Assembly (NCBI GenBank): GCA_032719365.1
Contig: CM064870.1
Coordinates: forward strand, 46,284,194-46,348,193
Source: Prinsepia uniflora
Lineage: Eukaryota; Streptophyta; Magnoliopsida; Rosales; Rosaceae
Length of the DNA: 64,000 nt
Direction of reading: 5' to 3'
Program-made: the position numbers and the translations under genes
The notes under the pieces: model-generated
The model's database searches: none
Seen by the model: the letters and a program-made list of their open reading frames with translations, nothing else
What the model was told of the DNA's origin: nothing
Part shown: positions 11,267-22,661 of the stretch, one piece after another
How the letters are laid out: every line of letters starts with the position of its first letter
Numbering within the stretch: the first letter of the stretch is position 1

Positions 11267-14083
11267 GTATGCTTTCGTTGAAAGATCTTGCTGGCATGAT
11301 AGCTGCTAAGTTGCAGGATTGCTTATATGTGGGTGCTGAAATGTATGGAAAGAAGGATGACGATATGTATCCATGCAAAATAACGAAGATTGTTGAAGAC
11401 TATGGTGGAGAAATTGAATATGAGGTAGCTTGGCTTGACAAAAGTAAAGAAGTTATGGAAACTTCAGTAATAAATGGAAAAGATCTGGAACAGAAGAAGG
11501 TGCTGTTTAGCAGAAACTTTTTGAAGTCTTTTATTCGGGAATGTACGTACCAAAGTGCTCCCTGGGTGCTACATGATAAACTTGCACAAAGTTATGTAAT
11601 CTCAACTAATATTCCAGAGAACTTAAAAAACAAGGTTTCTTTCAAGGATGGAGTAGTAGTCTGCAATAAGAGAAGAAAAAATGGGGAGGTATGAGTTCAA
11701 TTTTCTTTTTCTCTGTTGAAATGGTGGAATTATCTGCTCGTCTTATTTTCCTTTTTACATATCCAGGTAACAAAATATGAACTCAAAAACTGTAAAAGGA
11801 AAAAAATTGATGGTTCAGCTACAGAAAGTAACGTTGTGGAAGGTAAGTGTAAATCTATACATGGTAACATTGTTGTTTGAAATGGATCCATTTAAGTGGG
11901 TATGTGCTCTTCAAAGTTTTGTTTTGGTTGCAAAGTCTAGTAAATTAAATCTTTTTATTATGAATCTTGAACTGGCAGAAGGCGATGAACCAGTTGAAGA
12001 ACCTCTCAAATATCCAATTGATGACCTGTTGGTCCAGCCCGATGCAGATGATCCAGTTTTCACTGATCGCCCATCTCCATCAATGGACTTTAATGTTCCA
12101 ATGGAATGTGCTGGCAATCTTTTAATGGTTTGGGATTTTTGTTCTTCTTTTGGTAGGCTGTTGCACTTGTGGCCCTTCTCTCTAGAAGATTTTGAAAATG
12201 CAATCTGCCACAAGAAGGGAAATTTGGTTCTTCTTGTCGAAGCTCATGCAGCTCTTCTTCGGTTGCTCATAAAAGACAATGGTGAATACTCTTCAGCTGT
12301 ACGGAAAAGAAATCGAAAAGTCAAGGTTAAACATCAACTTGCTCTCTATTATTTATCTAGTTTAATTCAAATGCACCATCTATTGTTCATTGTTAACGCT
12401 ATTCTGTAAGTTATGATTTTCCCTCCTTTTTTTGTTGCTTCTCAGATTACTCTAATTACTTGGACGGAATATCTATGTGACTTTTTAGAAATGATGAAAA
12501 CTCCTGAATTGCGCGCTTACATAGCAACCATCAAGCGGGGACACTATGGCCTTTTAGAGGCGCATGCTAAATTGGGAATCTTCCGAGAATTGGTTAATCA
12601 TGTACTTGAAACAACTATTGTTAGGGAGAAGTTGAATGAGCTTGTTGAACAGAGGCAGGCACTTGGGGCCACAAGAAGGGAGGAAGCATTGGCTGAAGCC
12701 AGAAAGAAAAGGGAAGAGAAAGAACGTTTGAGTGCAAGGTCTGGTGCCGATCAGGTTGTGGATTTGGAGAATAAAGATGGTGCATCGGAAAATGGCAATC
12801 ATATCAGACAGAATGGAGAGGTATTAAAGAAAAGAAACGGTGAGAGTCAATCATCTGGAGATGATCGTACGTCAGAAAAGAGGTATTGACTATTATACTT
12901 ACATATATATATATATATATATATTGTATGTTTCCCTTGGTGTTAAGATTTGATAATGGATATTTTCATTTCTAACAGTGAGAGTAAGCAAGTGGACACT
13001 GCACAAAAGAAAATGGCTGCCAGGAAACATAATGTGGAAATGAAAGTCCTAACACCTAACGGGAAAGATTTATATGAGAAGGAAGCACTGGAATGTTCGA
13101 TGGAAGCCACTGGAAAGAATAGCAAAGAACTAAGGGTTTGATCTCTCTTTATTCAGTTTTTTTATCCGTCTGTTTTTTGTCCTACTTTTCTAAGAATCTG
13201 CTTATGACAGAGAGAATATTATGAACGGGAGATCGAGAAGCGGTTTATACGTACCAATTCTTTGGGTAAGGACAGAAATCATAACAGATATTGGTGGTTC
13301 CAGCGAGATGGCAGAATATTTGTTGAGAGTTCTGATTGCAAGCAGTGGGGTTATTATAATAGCAAAGAAGAGGTATCGAACTGCTTATGTTATTGTACTT
13401 GGATGTCTGTATTATATTATATATATTGTAATTGATTTTTCACTTGGAATTTTTTAACAGCTCTATTTGTTGACCGGGTCGCTGAATTGCAAGGGAGAGA
13501 GAGAGAGGGCCCTTAAAAAACAGCTGGAAAATTTTTACAGCAGAATATGGTTAGTCCATGATTCCCTCTTGCAATATTCTCTGGATACAGACATCTAATT
13601 TAATTTCCTTTATACGCTTGGAAAAACGTCGAAATTTATGGCCCAACATGTAAGCCGTACATGTCAGCATGTGCATGCTGGAATCTGGATAGATGTGGGC
13701 AGAGTAAAATGCTGATCTAAGTATGATTACATAGAGGGGCTGATGACTGCGGCCACAATTTTGTGATCACATTCGAGGGTCTTTATATATGAGTTAGGGT
13801 GCTGTTGGTTCAAATGTGCTTTGAAAAGATGTTATTGATTTAATTGTTGCTTTTAATTATTGATTGCTCCATAGTGTAATTACTAATTTGTGTTTTATCT
13901 AAAAATACTTTGGTTCCAAAATTGAATTATTACAGCCGGGAAATGGAAAAGAGATCAAAGGACTTGGCTCAGAAGGTTGCATTGGAGGCAGTGGTCCGAA
14001 GATCGTCTCGTGTACGGGCTCCACCAAAGAAAAATTCGGCGAATGCTTTCCTGGAGTATGTAAACAAGTGGAAGGATGACTAA
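11267..14083 (+). CDS. DDT/WHIM/WSD-domain protein, ISWI-type chromatin-remodelling subunit (5' exons missing)
   Basis: Eight exons join in frame with GT-AG introns: 11267-11688, 11767-11842, 11979-12325, 12446-12882, 12979-13135, 13211-13372, 13461-13549, 13936-14083. From the Met at 11269 they encode 611 residues. In order: a conserved region (SFIRECTYQSAPWVLHDKLA), a DDT domain (LLMVWDFCSSFGRLLHLWPF), a WHIM1-like helix region (IKRGHYGLLEAHAKLGIFRE) running into a charged coiled coil, and a WSD motif (RTNSLGKDRN, YWWFQRDGRIFVES, WGYY). The end reads SSRVRAPPKKNSANAFLEYV. Plant relatives (DDR-type proteins) partner ISWI ATPases that space nucleosomes in the nucleus. In relatives, as I recall them, the Met at 11269 is internal and about 90-100 residues precede it. 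A splice acceptor lies two bases upstream of that Met, so 5' exons are missing here. No stops or frameshifts were seen in the visible exons. Confidence 0.93.
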
Positions 14084-15545
14084 CTTTTCACTGCGTTCAC
14101 CTGGGATTAGGGCCGAAAGAGAATAGGTAGCAGTAATTTTTGGATCCATTACACCATTTTTGTGATTGCTTTTGGGCGGCAGTAAATAAGTGGGCGGCCA
14201 AGGAAACGGTGTCGGTAAAGGAGGGGAAAAAGAATGACTAGGAATAGGAATGGAGCAGTTTTGGTCCTCTTGTTAATGGATACATATTGTTTTTGTTATC
14301 CGTTCCATTCCTCCTCTCCTCCTAGATACTAGTATTATATAGTAGGAACACTGGCAGCTAGAGAAGGACTTTATAGTTTGTGTTTGGTACTCAATTTCTA
14401 TAAATGACGTGACCCTGTTTCACATTCCAGACTATGAGATTATGGTAATTTATTATTATATAAATTGTGAGCATGATTCAGGAATATGCTTGTGGTGTCT
14501 TTGATAGAGTTATGGTCCCTCACGATCAGCAAACTTGGATTGCATGAATGCGTAACGGCGTAACCCTGTCCCTGTGTGAGTAGGATGCTTATAACTCAAA
14601 TATATGAAATTATGTAACAACTCACCTCAAAATTAGATTTATTTGGAATTTAATACGGAAAAAGGATTTTACCTTTGGCTTTTAAAAGGAGTGAAAGTCA
14701 ATTTGAACTAGGGGAATTTCTCGGAAGTTCTGATTAGATCATTATGTGAGTCTCGAACTCGCAAGTTTGTAGATAGACGGCACACGTAAAATGGAGTTTG
14801 TATAAAAAAATTATGGGTGCAAATGTTCTAGGGCATTTGGTAATTTAGAGGACAGGTATTTTAGTGCTGCCTGTGGTGAGTTAGCGTATGGATGCTGGCT
14901 TATTTAAAAAGTGACAAGTATCACCAGACGAACACGGGCGGAATCAGTACGTTGATCGGGTCGCTGAATTGCACGGGGGCCGCTAATCCTTCCTCCCCTC
15001 TCTTCAATGAGAGATTCTGTGAGCCCCCTCTCTTTAATGAGAGTTTCTGCATCAATTGATGCCTTAAATTGTCATGTACCTGCACATAAAACAACTGATC
15101 ATCACATTCATTACAGGCAGCCACTGCTATTCAACCACCAACAGATTGGATCTGTAAAGCAACAAGCAAATAGCCTGGAAAACAAGAGAAGCCACAACCA
15201 CCAACACGAATCAGTAATTATGCGGCAAATATGGTATAAGGAACCTAGTGAATACCCCAAAGTTCCTCAGATCATTGATGGCATTTTCCTGGAGACTAGC
15301 TGTTTCACACAAAATGCAATTGAATGGGACCTGGAAAGTAGATAGTCTGGTCAAGTAAGAAGTAAAGGATCCCACCAACACTTTCGACTCCCATTAATGC
15401 CGAAAACTGAACCTGTGAACTATAAAGCAAACCCACGTATGGAACAACTGAATCACCCGAAAGATCAATCCATTGAAAAACGAAACCATACAGAGGGTAC
15501 CCATCTTCCTGGTCCCACACCTTTCGTCCTCCCTATCTCTGGCTA
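14084..15545. other. 3' flank of the DDT-domain gene; no further gene supported
   Basis: The stretch has 3'UTR-like sequence after the stop, then AT-rich DNA. At 14951-14977 there is a 27-bp near-copy (25 of 27) of exon sequence at 13469-13495. Near 14995-15050 a unit of about 30 bp (CCCTCTCTTCAATGAGAG and a variant) is duplicated in tandem. A 112-codon frame (15007-15345) has no recognisable domain. The LINE downstream probably starts somewhere in 15350-15545, but I cannot place its 5' end. Confidence 0.5.
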
Positions 15546-17079
15546 TTGATTTCAGGGTGTGAAACCACAATGGAGCAACTGCAGGCTGATGAACTCACCA
15601 TCAAGCTGGAACAATCGTTGGGGCTCTCCGATCTGGAGAGTGGACCAAAACTGATTGGGTCAGTGATTGCTGCCAAAGCCCCAAACAAAAATGCAGTAAA
15701 AAAAATCCTTACCACTGCTTGGGCTAACTTTGGCAAGATGAACATCACACACATCAAAGACAACACGTTCGCGATCATGGTACATGATGAAGCGATGGCT
15801 AACAAGATCATCGATGGTGGGCCGTGGTCAGTTATGGGGTATTGTTTCTCAATCCTCCGGTGGCTGGACAATCTCTCTGTGGAGGAACTACCACTTCACC
15901 TGGTAACCTATTGGATCCAAACTCATGGTATTCCAAAGAATGTGATGACCAAGGAGAATGCACAGAAGATAGGGGAAGGAATTGGAACTGTGGTAAAGGT
16001 TGAGGACCCCTGGAGTCAAGGTCCCCTGGGTTTCCTTCGAATCAGAGTCCAGATCGACTCCAAAAACCCCCTCCCTATTGGATTTTGGCTCCCAAGACCA
16101 GATGGCAAACGAACCTGGGTTGAGTTCCTCATAGAACGGCTCTCCGATTTTTGGTATAGCTGTGGTCGACTGGGCCACTCTGAGCAAGGGTGCCCTTACC
16201 CTCCCATCCACCAAGAAGATTTGAAGGTTGCAGCATATGGTGAATGGCTGCGGACGAGAGCTATCCGTGAGCCTACCTCTCCGATGACCCCCACTCCGCA
16301 CAGAGGCACCAGATGTGTTGCAGGCACGACGTGTGTGCAGTACGCGCCAGCGGGGGAGGTGAATGGCTCTCTGATCGATGTAGGAAACGGATGTGATCGA
16401 TCGAGTCCACCGTTGCCAAACACAGATTCGTACTCCAAGGTGCATCCAAACACTGACTGCGGGATAAAAGCTTCCATGACTTTCGGCCCTCACCTGACAA
16501 CGCTGATGTGCTGGGTCGAACTACAAAATCGGTTTTCAGTGTTGATTTGGAAGAGAGGGAGTTGATGCACAAAAGTGAAGAAAAAGCAGATGGAAGATGT
16601 TCTGATCTGGCAACGGAGAAAGCAAAAGGTATTTGGGTTGCTGGGTGTTTGGGCCCAAACCATGAGCTGCTAGGTGTAACCGATCCAATTGGGCTAAATA
16701 AAAAAGAAGGGACAAATGCTTCACTAGGGACAGCTGTGGACAGGGCCTTTATTTCAATGGACCTTAAACATAAGGCGAGCCCCCTGATTCTGATGTGGTT
16801 GTGAGATATAAAAGGGCTAAAAATGAGGATGGTTCGGTGGAAAATAAGCCCAAGGGGGCGGGAAAGAAGGCTGTTGGTGATCAAACAAATGCTAGGCGGG
16901 GAAAATTTGGAAAAATTAATATGAACAAAGGAACAACTGGGACCTTCATAAGTCTCAATCATGTGGAGGGCAATGACGGATCTGGCGTTCAGGTGCAGTG
17001 TGATAGGGAAGCGAAGAACAATAACGGCAACGATGATGTTGGAGGTGGCTGGCCATTGCCAGCTGCCGGGGATAAATGA
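15546..17079 (+). pseudogene. LINE ORF1: DUF4283 and CCHC zinc-knuckle protein
   Basis: The frame 15546-16565 carries a DUF4283-type domain (MVHDEAMANKIIDGGPWSVM, then SILRWLDNLSVEELPL...) and a zinc knuckle near residue 205. The knuckle reads FWYSCGRLGHSEQGC, with Trp where the first Cys normally lies. A second in-frame Met at 15570 (MEQLQADE) may be the real start. Coding sense then continues in other frames (16508-16804 and 16795-17079). The last frame ends in a TGA overlapping the ORF2 start as ATGA (17076-17079), a close ORF1-ORF2 coupling. The protein would bind element RNA; the lost Cys and the frameshifts make it doubtful. Confidence 0.87.
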
Positions 17080-19098
17080 AAATTATAAGCTGGAACTGCC
17101 AGGGTCTTGGGGCTGCCCTGACAGGCCAATCATTCCGGGATATGATCCGGAGACATAAGCCCTCGGTTGTTTTTCTCATGGATACTAAAATGAAGTCAAG
17201 TAAATTAGCCAGTTTCAGTAGGAAATCCAGATTTCTCAATTGTTATTGTGTTGCCCCAGTAGGCGCTGCTGGGGGACTTGGCTTACTTTGGAATGAAAAT
17301 GTTGATGTTTCTATTTATCTGTCGTCTAAATTCCGAATTGATACTACAGTTTATGTGAAGGAGACTGGGGACATTTTCCAAGCTTCTTGGATTTACGGGA
17401 CTCCGTATAGGGAGAATAAGGTCCAAATGTGGGAGTGGCTATCGAACAACATTGTTAACATGGACATCCCATGGTTGTGTGTCGGGGACTTTAACGAGTA
17501 CCTGTGGAGCCATGAAAAGCATAGGCGGAGGTTCCTACAGGAATTTATGGATCAAAATTGCTTAATGGATTTGGGTTTTAAAGGCCAGCAATGCACCTGG
17601 AGAGGTATAAGAGGTAATAATGGTCTCGTTCAGGTACGACTGGACAGGGGTCTGGTGAATGTAAAGTGGCAGGTGAGCTGGCCCGCTACGATTCTTAGTC
17701 ATCTACCTGCAATTGGCTCGGATCACTGCCATGTTCTTATTGACTTAAAACCAAATATTTCTAATAGAAAAAGATCCTTCAAATTCGAGGCCTATTAGGT
17801 TAAGCAACCTAATTATGAGGCCGTTGTAGCTAGAGGCTGGAAGGGACGAGTGTCGAGGGGTGGGTGGGAGTGAGGGAAAAAAATGTCATCTTGCAAGCAT
17901 GCCCTAACTGCCTGGAGAAAAAGAAAATTTCAAAACAACAAGAGGCAAATTGAGGTCCTGTCTGAAGAGTTGGATACCCTCCAAAAAAATTGGATTGAAA
18001 ACCAGGAGAGGATTGAATGTGTAAATTTGGAGCTTGGAAGATTATGGAATCTAGAGGAGTAATATTGGCATCAGAGATCCCGAATTTGTTGGTTGTCTGC
18101 TGGGGATGCCAACACTAGTTTCTTTCACCAATCCACCATCTAAAGGAGGAGACACAATCTGATCACAAAATTAAAAAATCCTGATGATAGATGGGTTGAG
18201 GCGGAGGGTGATGTTAGGAAAACAGTGGACTCCTATTTTTGGGACATTTTCAAAACCGTAGGCCGGAGGGACTGGGGGGATATCCTGTCCTTCGTTGATA
18301 CAGTTGTAACTTCGGGAGTTAATGATGATCTTATTGCAGAAATTACGGAGGAGGAAGTTAAGTTGGTCACCTTCCAAATGGGTCCTATGAAGGCACCTGG
18401 CCCCGATGGCTTTTCGGGAGTCTTTTATCAAAGCTACTGGGAGACTGTTAAGTGTGAGCTGATGAATACTATTCGGAGTTTCTTTGTCGAGGAGCTGCCA
18501 ATTCATATGCTGAATTCCACCAATATCACTCTGGTCCCCAAAGTCCACCATCCTGAAACGGTAAATCAATACAGACCTATTGCATTATGTAACTACTCCT
18601 ACAAGATCATTTCAAAAATCCTCTTTAATAGGCTCAAACCCCATCTGGATAGTCTGATCACCCCTCAACAAAGTGCCTTTGTCTCGGGAAGACAAATCCA
18701 GGACAACATATGTATAGCCCATGAAGCTTTTCATGCTCTCAAACTTCGGAAGACCACAAAGAAATATGAAATGGGGTTGAAACTCGATATGAACAAAGCT
18801 TATGATCACATTGAATGGGATTTCCTTGAGGCTGTTCTAGTGAAGATGGGCTTTGCTAATCGTTGGATCCGGTTGGTAATGTGGTGTGTTACGTCCGTAA
18901 AATTGGCAGTGTTGATAAATGGGCAACATGGGAGAAGCTTTGCTCCATCAAGAGGCCTGAGACAGGTATCTCTTCATTTTAGTTTGTGATGTTCTCTCAA
19001 AGATGATTAACTGTGCTGTTAACAGGGGCTTGGTGGAAGGAATAAAATTCAGCACTTGTGGACCCACTCTCTCTCACCTCCTTTTTGCAGATGACTCT
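17076..19098 (+). pseudogene. LINE ORF2, 5' part: endonuclease and reverse transcriptase fingers/palm
   Basis: 17076-17798 encodes an exonuclease-endonuclease-phosphatase domain: IISWNCQGLG, VFLMDTK (Asp where the usual motif has Glu), CVGDFNEYL, QVRLDRGLVN and IGSDHCHVLI. Several stops lie between 17798 and 18225. From 18225 the reverse transcriptase follows: GPMKAPGPDGFSGVFY, YRPIALCNYSYKIISKIL, QSAFVSGRQIQDNICIAHE, LKLDMNKAYDHIEWDFL, then a frameshift near 18965 and LLFADDS at 19078-19098. The LTR element at 19099 interrupts just after the catalytic Asp pair. The endonuclease nicks target DNA and the reverse transcriptase copies element RNA at the nick; this copy cannot do either. Confidence 0.9.
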
Positions 19099-19270
19099 TG
19101 ACAGGACCGCCCCCGGAAGGGGCATCGATAACCGTGCCCGGTCCTGCTCCCGTCTGACAAGTCGACTGAAATACCCAAGTTACCCTCAGTACGTGCCAGA
19201 CCAGGGATAGCCACATGTGCTTACTCATGCCTTCGCCCCTCGTACAGCCTCGAACAATGCGCCACGACCT

Positions 19271-19355
19271 GGAGGGTCAATAAAAACCAAAAGGTGTGAG
19301 TGGACAAAAATAAATCAGTTTAACAAAACAGTTACAACAAACATTTTTACCCTCC
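19271..19355 (-). promoter_or_regulatory. inverted repeat spanning the LTR promoter-like region (left LARD LTR)
   Basis: On the minus strand, a GCATGCAT motif precedes GGAGGGTAAAAATG. After 71 bases, including TTTGTCCACTCACACC, comes ACCCTCC. The arms pair over 7 bp (plus strand 19271-19277 and 19349-19355). The right LTR has the same at 25635-25719. Confidence 0.6.
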
Positions 19356-19493
19356 GCGTAAAAACCAATGCATGCATACAAAAATCATTTCGTAGTCGGT
19401 CAAGATTTTCCACATAAGTAAAACTGTGTATCAAATTTCAACATAAGGAAAAACTCGTATGAACCTCAAAATCATTTTTCCTTTCTCAACCAT

Positions 19494-19918
19494 CGGGTCT
19501 TAGCCCGCAATCATAATCACCGGGCCTCAACCCAAAACCACGAATCAAACCAAATGCACAACATGATCCAAAACCAACAACCATATACCGGGCCACTGCC
19601 CAACTCAACCGAAACATCAAAAATCATCAATAAATCACAAGTCAATCTTTTTGCTGGATATCAAGTGCGCCCGAGTCTTTAAACTCAAAACATGCGCATA
19701 AACAGGCCTTCCCGGGATATCAACGAGTCTTTAAACTCAGAACATAATCAATAGGCCTCGGGGGTATCATAGTAACCAAGTCTTTAAACTCACGAGTCTT
19801 TAAACTCATTAAGGTCCCTCCCCCGTCATCCATTAACCGAGTCTTTAAACTCAAAACGTGCTCCAGCAATAGCACCGGGTCTTTAACCCAAAACAGTTTT
19901 TAATGAGTCTTTAAACCC
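19494..19918 (-). repeat. mini-hairpin array in the left LARD LTR
   Basis: About ten short inverted repeats lie in series: CGGGTCTTAGCCCG (19494), GGGCCACTGCCC (19590), GAGTCTTTAAACTC (19673, 19725, 19794, 19839) and GGGTCTTTAACCC (19877), with degenerate units at 19522, 19779 and 19905. Stems change between units (GAGT/ACTC, GGGT/ACCC, GGGC/GCCC) yet remain paired. The other LTR has the same array at 26440-26865. Confidence 0.8.
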
Positions 19919-22661
19919 CAAAACAGTTTTCAAACACAACAACGTGGGATCCATCCCCAAAATCACATTTTTCACCACAGGACTCATGGTCCGAATTTCC
20001 ACATTCCATTTCCCAAACCTTACTTCACAAAACATGTTCAAATCATCATTAAACACGGGGCATGCACAATCATAGCAAATCACTTTATTAAATCCTTTTT
20101 CATTCCCGAATTCGAATTCGCAATAATGATTTCGTAAGCCGGCATCCGGAAGCATCATCCCGAACCCAAAGAAAGAATCCACTTTATTATTTCCGAAAAC
20201 CGAAATCCCGTAAATCAAAGTTACTTTTGTGCCCCGAGCATTGAGCCCGAAATCACCTTTTTCAAATCCATTTTAATTCTTAGAAATCACTTCTTTCTCA
20301 AATCTCATTTTCAACACATCAACCCACAATCATAATCACCAAAATCACGACCCAATCAAAACATACTCAAAACCCCTTTTTAAAATCCTCAAAACAACAA
20401 GTCTCATTTCAATTCCCAGTTTCAAACATCAACAGTGATCAAATCACAATAACTCGAAATCTCGTAAAACGTGCAAATCCGGAACGTTCTCGAAAAACGT
20501 GTCAAAATCGTAAGTAACACTCGCAAATCATAAACAACCTTCTTAAATCATTTTACACCCATTTCGTATAACTTCTTTCATTAAACCATCATTAAGCACA
20601 CGAGTGACCATATTCTCGAAATACGTGTAATTTCACATGTATAGTAAAAATACGTATAAATACGGGAATCGAATACGTGTAAAAACGGAAATCAAAATCA
20701 ATCACAACTTATAATCATAATCATAAAATCATAGAAATAATTTATGCATGCATTAAATTTTGAAAGCAACGTCCACTCACACACCAATTTTAAGGCTCGG
20801 TTTCGCGCCGCACGCACGCCCGTAATTTCCGATATTTTCCAGAATTTCGAGTCCTGCCCGAAAACATACTTTAGTGTCACTAAGGGCTTACATAAAAAGA
20901 TTCTAATTTCCCATAATTTTCCGGGAATTAATTATTATTTACAAACGTAACGTAAATCTTCGGACCCTCGAAACCACATCGAAACGTTATCCGATAAATT
21001 CGAAGCCAATACTAAAATGTTCGTTACATTGTATAGGACAAAAGTCGTGTTGAACTCACCTTGAAATTCGGGTCCACGCGCCCTCACGCACCGCCGTGAG
21101 TGGCTGCGCGTGAGCCCACGCGCCTGCTACAGTTCCCGCTACAGTACGTCTCCTTCACCCGTTTCCCTGGTAAACGGGCCGTCGACCCGCGTGTGTGACC
21201 CGGTTCAAAACCTGCCAATAACATCTTGTTTCCTTCAATTGAACCCTCAAATAGCATCGTGAAGGACATAATTAAGGGTCAGTGACATCCATTTCAATCG
21301 TCATGGCCTAAAACTAGACCAACAAACCTCCTGTCCCAATCACGGTTCAACGTTCCTGTTCAGCAAACCGTCACCGTTTTCCTTCAATTAACTGGCCAGG
21401 GAGCATCGAAGACTTACTCTGAGGATGATTTTGAAATCAATTTTGCAAGAGCTTACCTTCAAGTCCACAACTCAATGCTCGATTTTCCTCCCGGTCACCA
21501 GGTCCGATCAGAAACCGTAACAGCATCCAGTCACCTCCCAATCGCCCTGGATCGACTCGACTTAACCCCAGGAGGCTAGATGAGGCCTTAATTTGCCATG
21601 GGTCGACCGACATTCCAAATTCGAATTTGAATTTTCCAAACACGAGCTTCGGGTTTCTGGGTGCAGTTCCACTCGTTCAATCCACTGCATCCCCACATAC
21701 CCAACACACTCGACTATAATCACTCTCTCACCCTGCCTCAAACTCGCACCCGAGTTGCTCTAGTAGAAAAATGGCAAGCCATCACTCACACTCTGTTTTT
21801 TCCTCAGAGACACCCGCACAGTTTGAATACACCAGCCCACGAATGTGCACTCTCAGACCCAAGTACCAGCACCCCCACATACTATGATGACCGCACACGA
21901 CGCCAACCCCCGTGGGAAGACATTCTGGTCTCTCTGCACAAAGGGTTTCCCGCACCGCCCAAAAATGTCATGGTTTAATCCTCCTCGTGCACTGGGTTTG
22001 CACCAGCCTATGCCACTACCTCAAAGTCCTTAAACAACTCTCCCACTCAGCCATTATCAGGTAAAAAGAATTCAACAATTCCTTGGGCAGACTAAACAAT
22101 TCTCCCCCGCCCATGCTCTGTTTTTCTGAGGGGAAACCACCCGCGCACGGCTGTCCCACGGCTGTCCCCAAGGCTGAATTACCATTTTGCCCTCAATTGA
22201 CAATTTACCAAAATGCCCTCAAGCAATCTAGACCCGCAACTTGGTCATTCGAATTCCGATTGACGCGTGCCACCCGTCATTGTACTCAGGGCGTCGAGAC
22301 GAACATAACGGTCATCGAGTCATATGGATATCAATTGTTAAACAAAAAGTCAACTTTTTCCCCTTATAACGTCCAATTTACTATAATGCCCCTGGACTTC
22401 TGCACGTCATAACTTTCACCCTGTTCGTCCGAATCGGACGTGCCACCTGTCTATGAACTCGTGACGTCCCTAACTACGTCACGGTCATCGGGCAAGGTCC
22501 ATTTGACCGCCCGAATAAAAAGTCAACGTTTTGCCCACAACCAGGGGCAAAACGGTCATTTTGCCACGTTCGTCTGATTCCACCCAACTAACCACCGATT
22601 AACCCTTATTAATCATGATTAGTTACTAACCTAATCCCGAATTCCGGGACGGGTCGTTACA

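Larger units (their letters stand above)
19099..22661 (-). repeat. 3' LTR of the LARD-like element (3,563 bp)
   Basis: Holds a mini-hairpin array (19494-19918), a GC hairpin (21106-21123) and a promoter-region inverted repeat (19271-19355). Open frames found in both LTR copies are duplicates, not evidence of coding. Confidence 0.95.

Noticed and set aside
15007..15345. 112-codon frame downstream of the DDT-domain gene
   Set aside because: It has no recognisable motif, splice context or homology I can recall; it may be 3' flank or LINE 5'UTR.
19217..19417. Frame of 66 codons repeated at 25581-25781 and other frame pairs shared by 19099-22661 and 25463-29609
   Set aside because: They recur only because the two LTRs are near-identical; no domain is recognisable and the regions are LTR promoter sequence.
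19494..19918. CRISPR-like regularly spaced repeats
   Set aside because: Units are short palindromes with irregular spacing in a plant LTR, duplicated in the partner LTR; there are no unique spacers of constant length.
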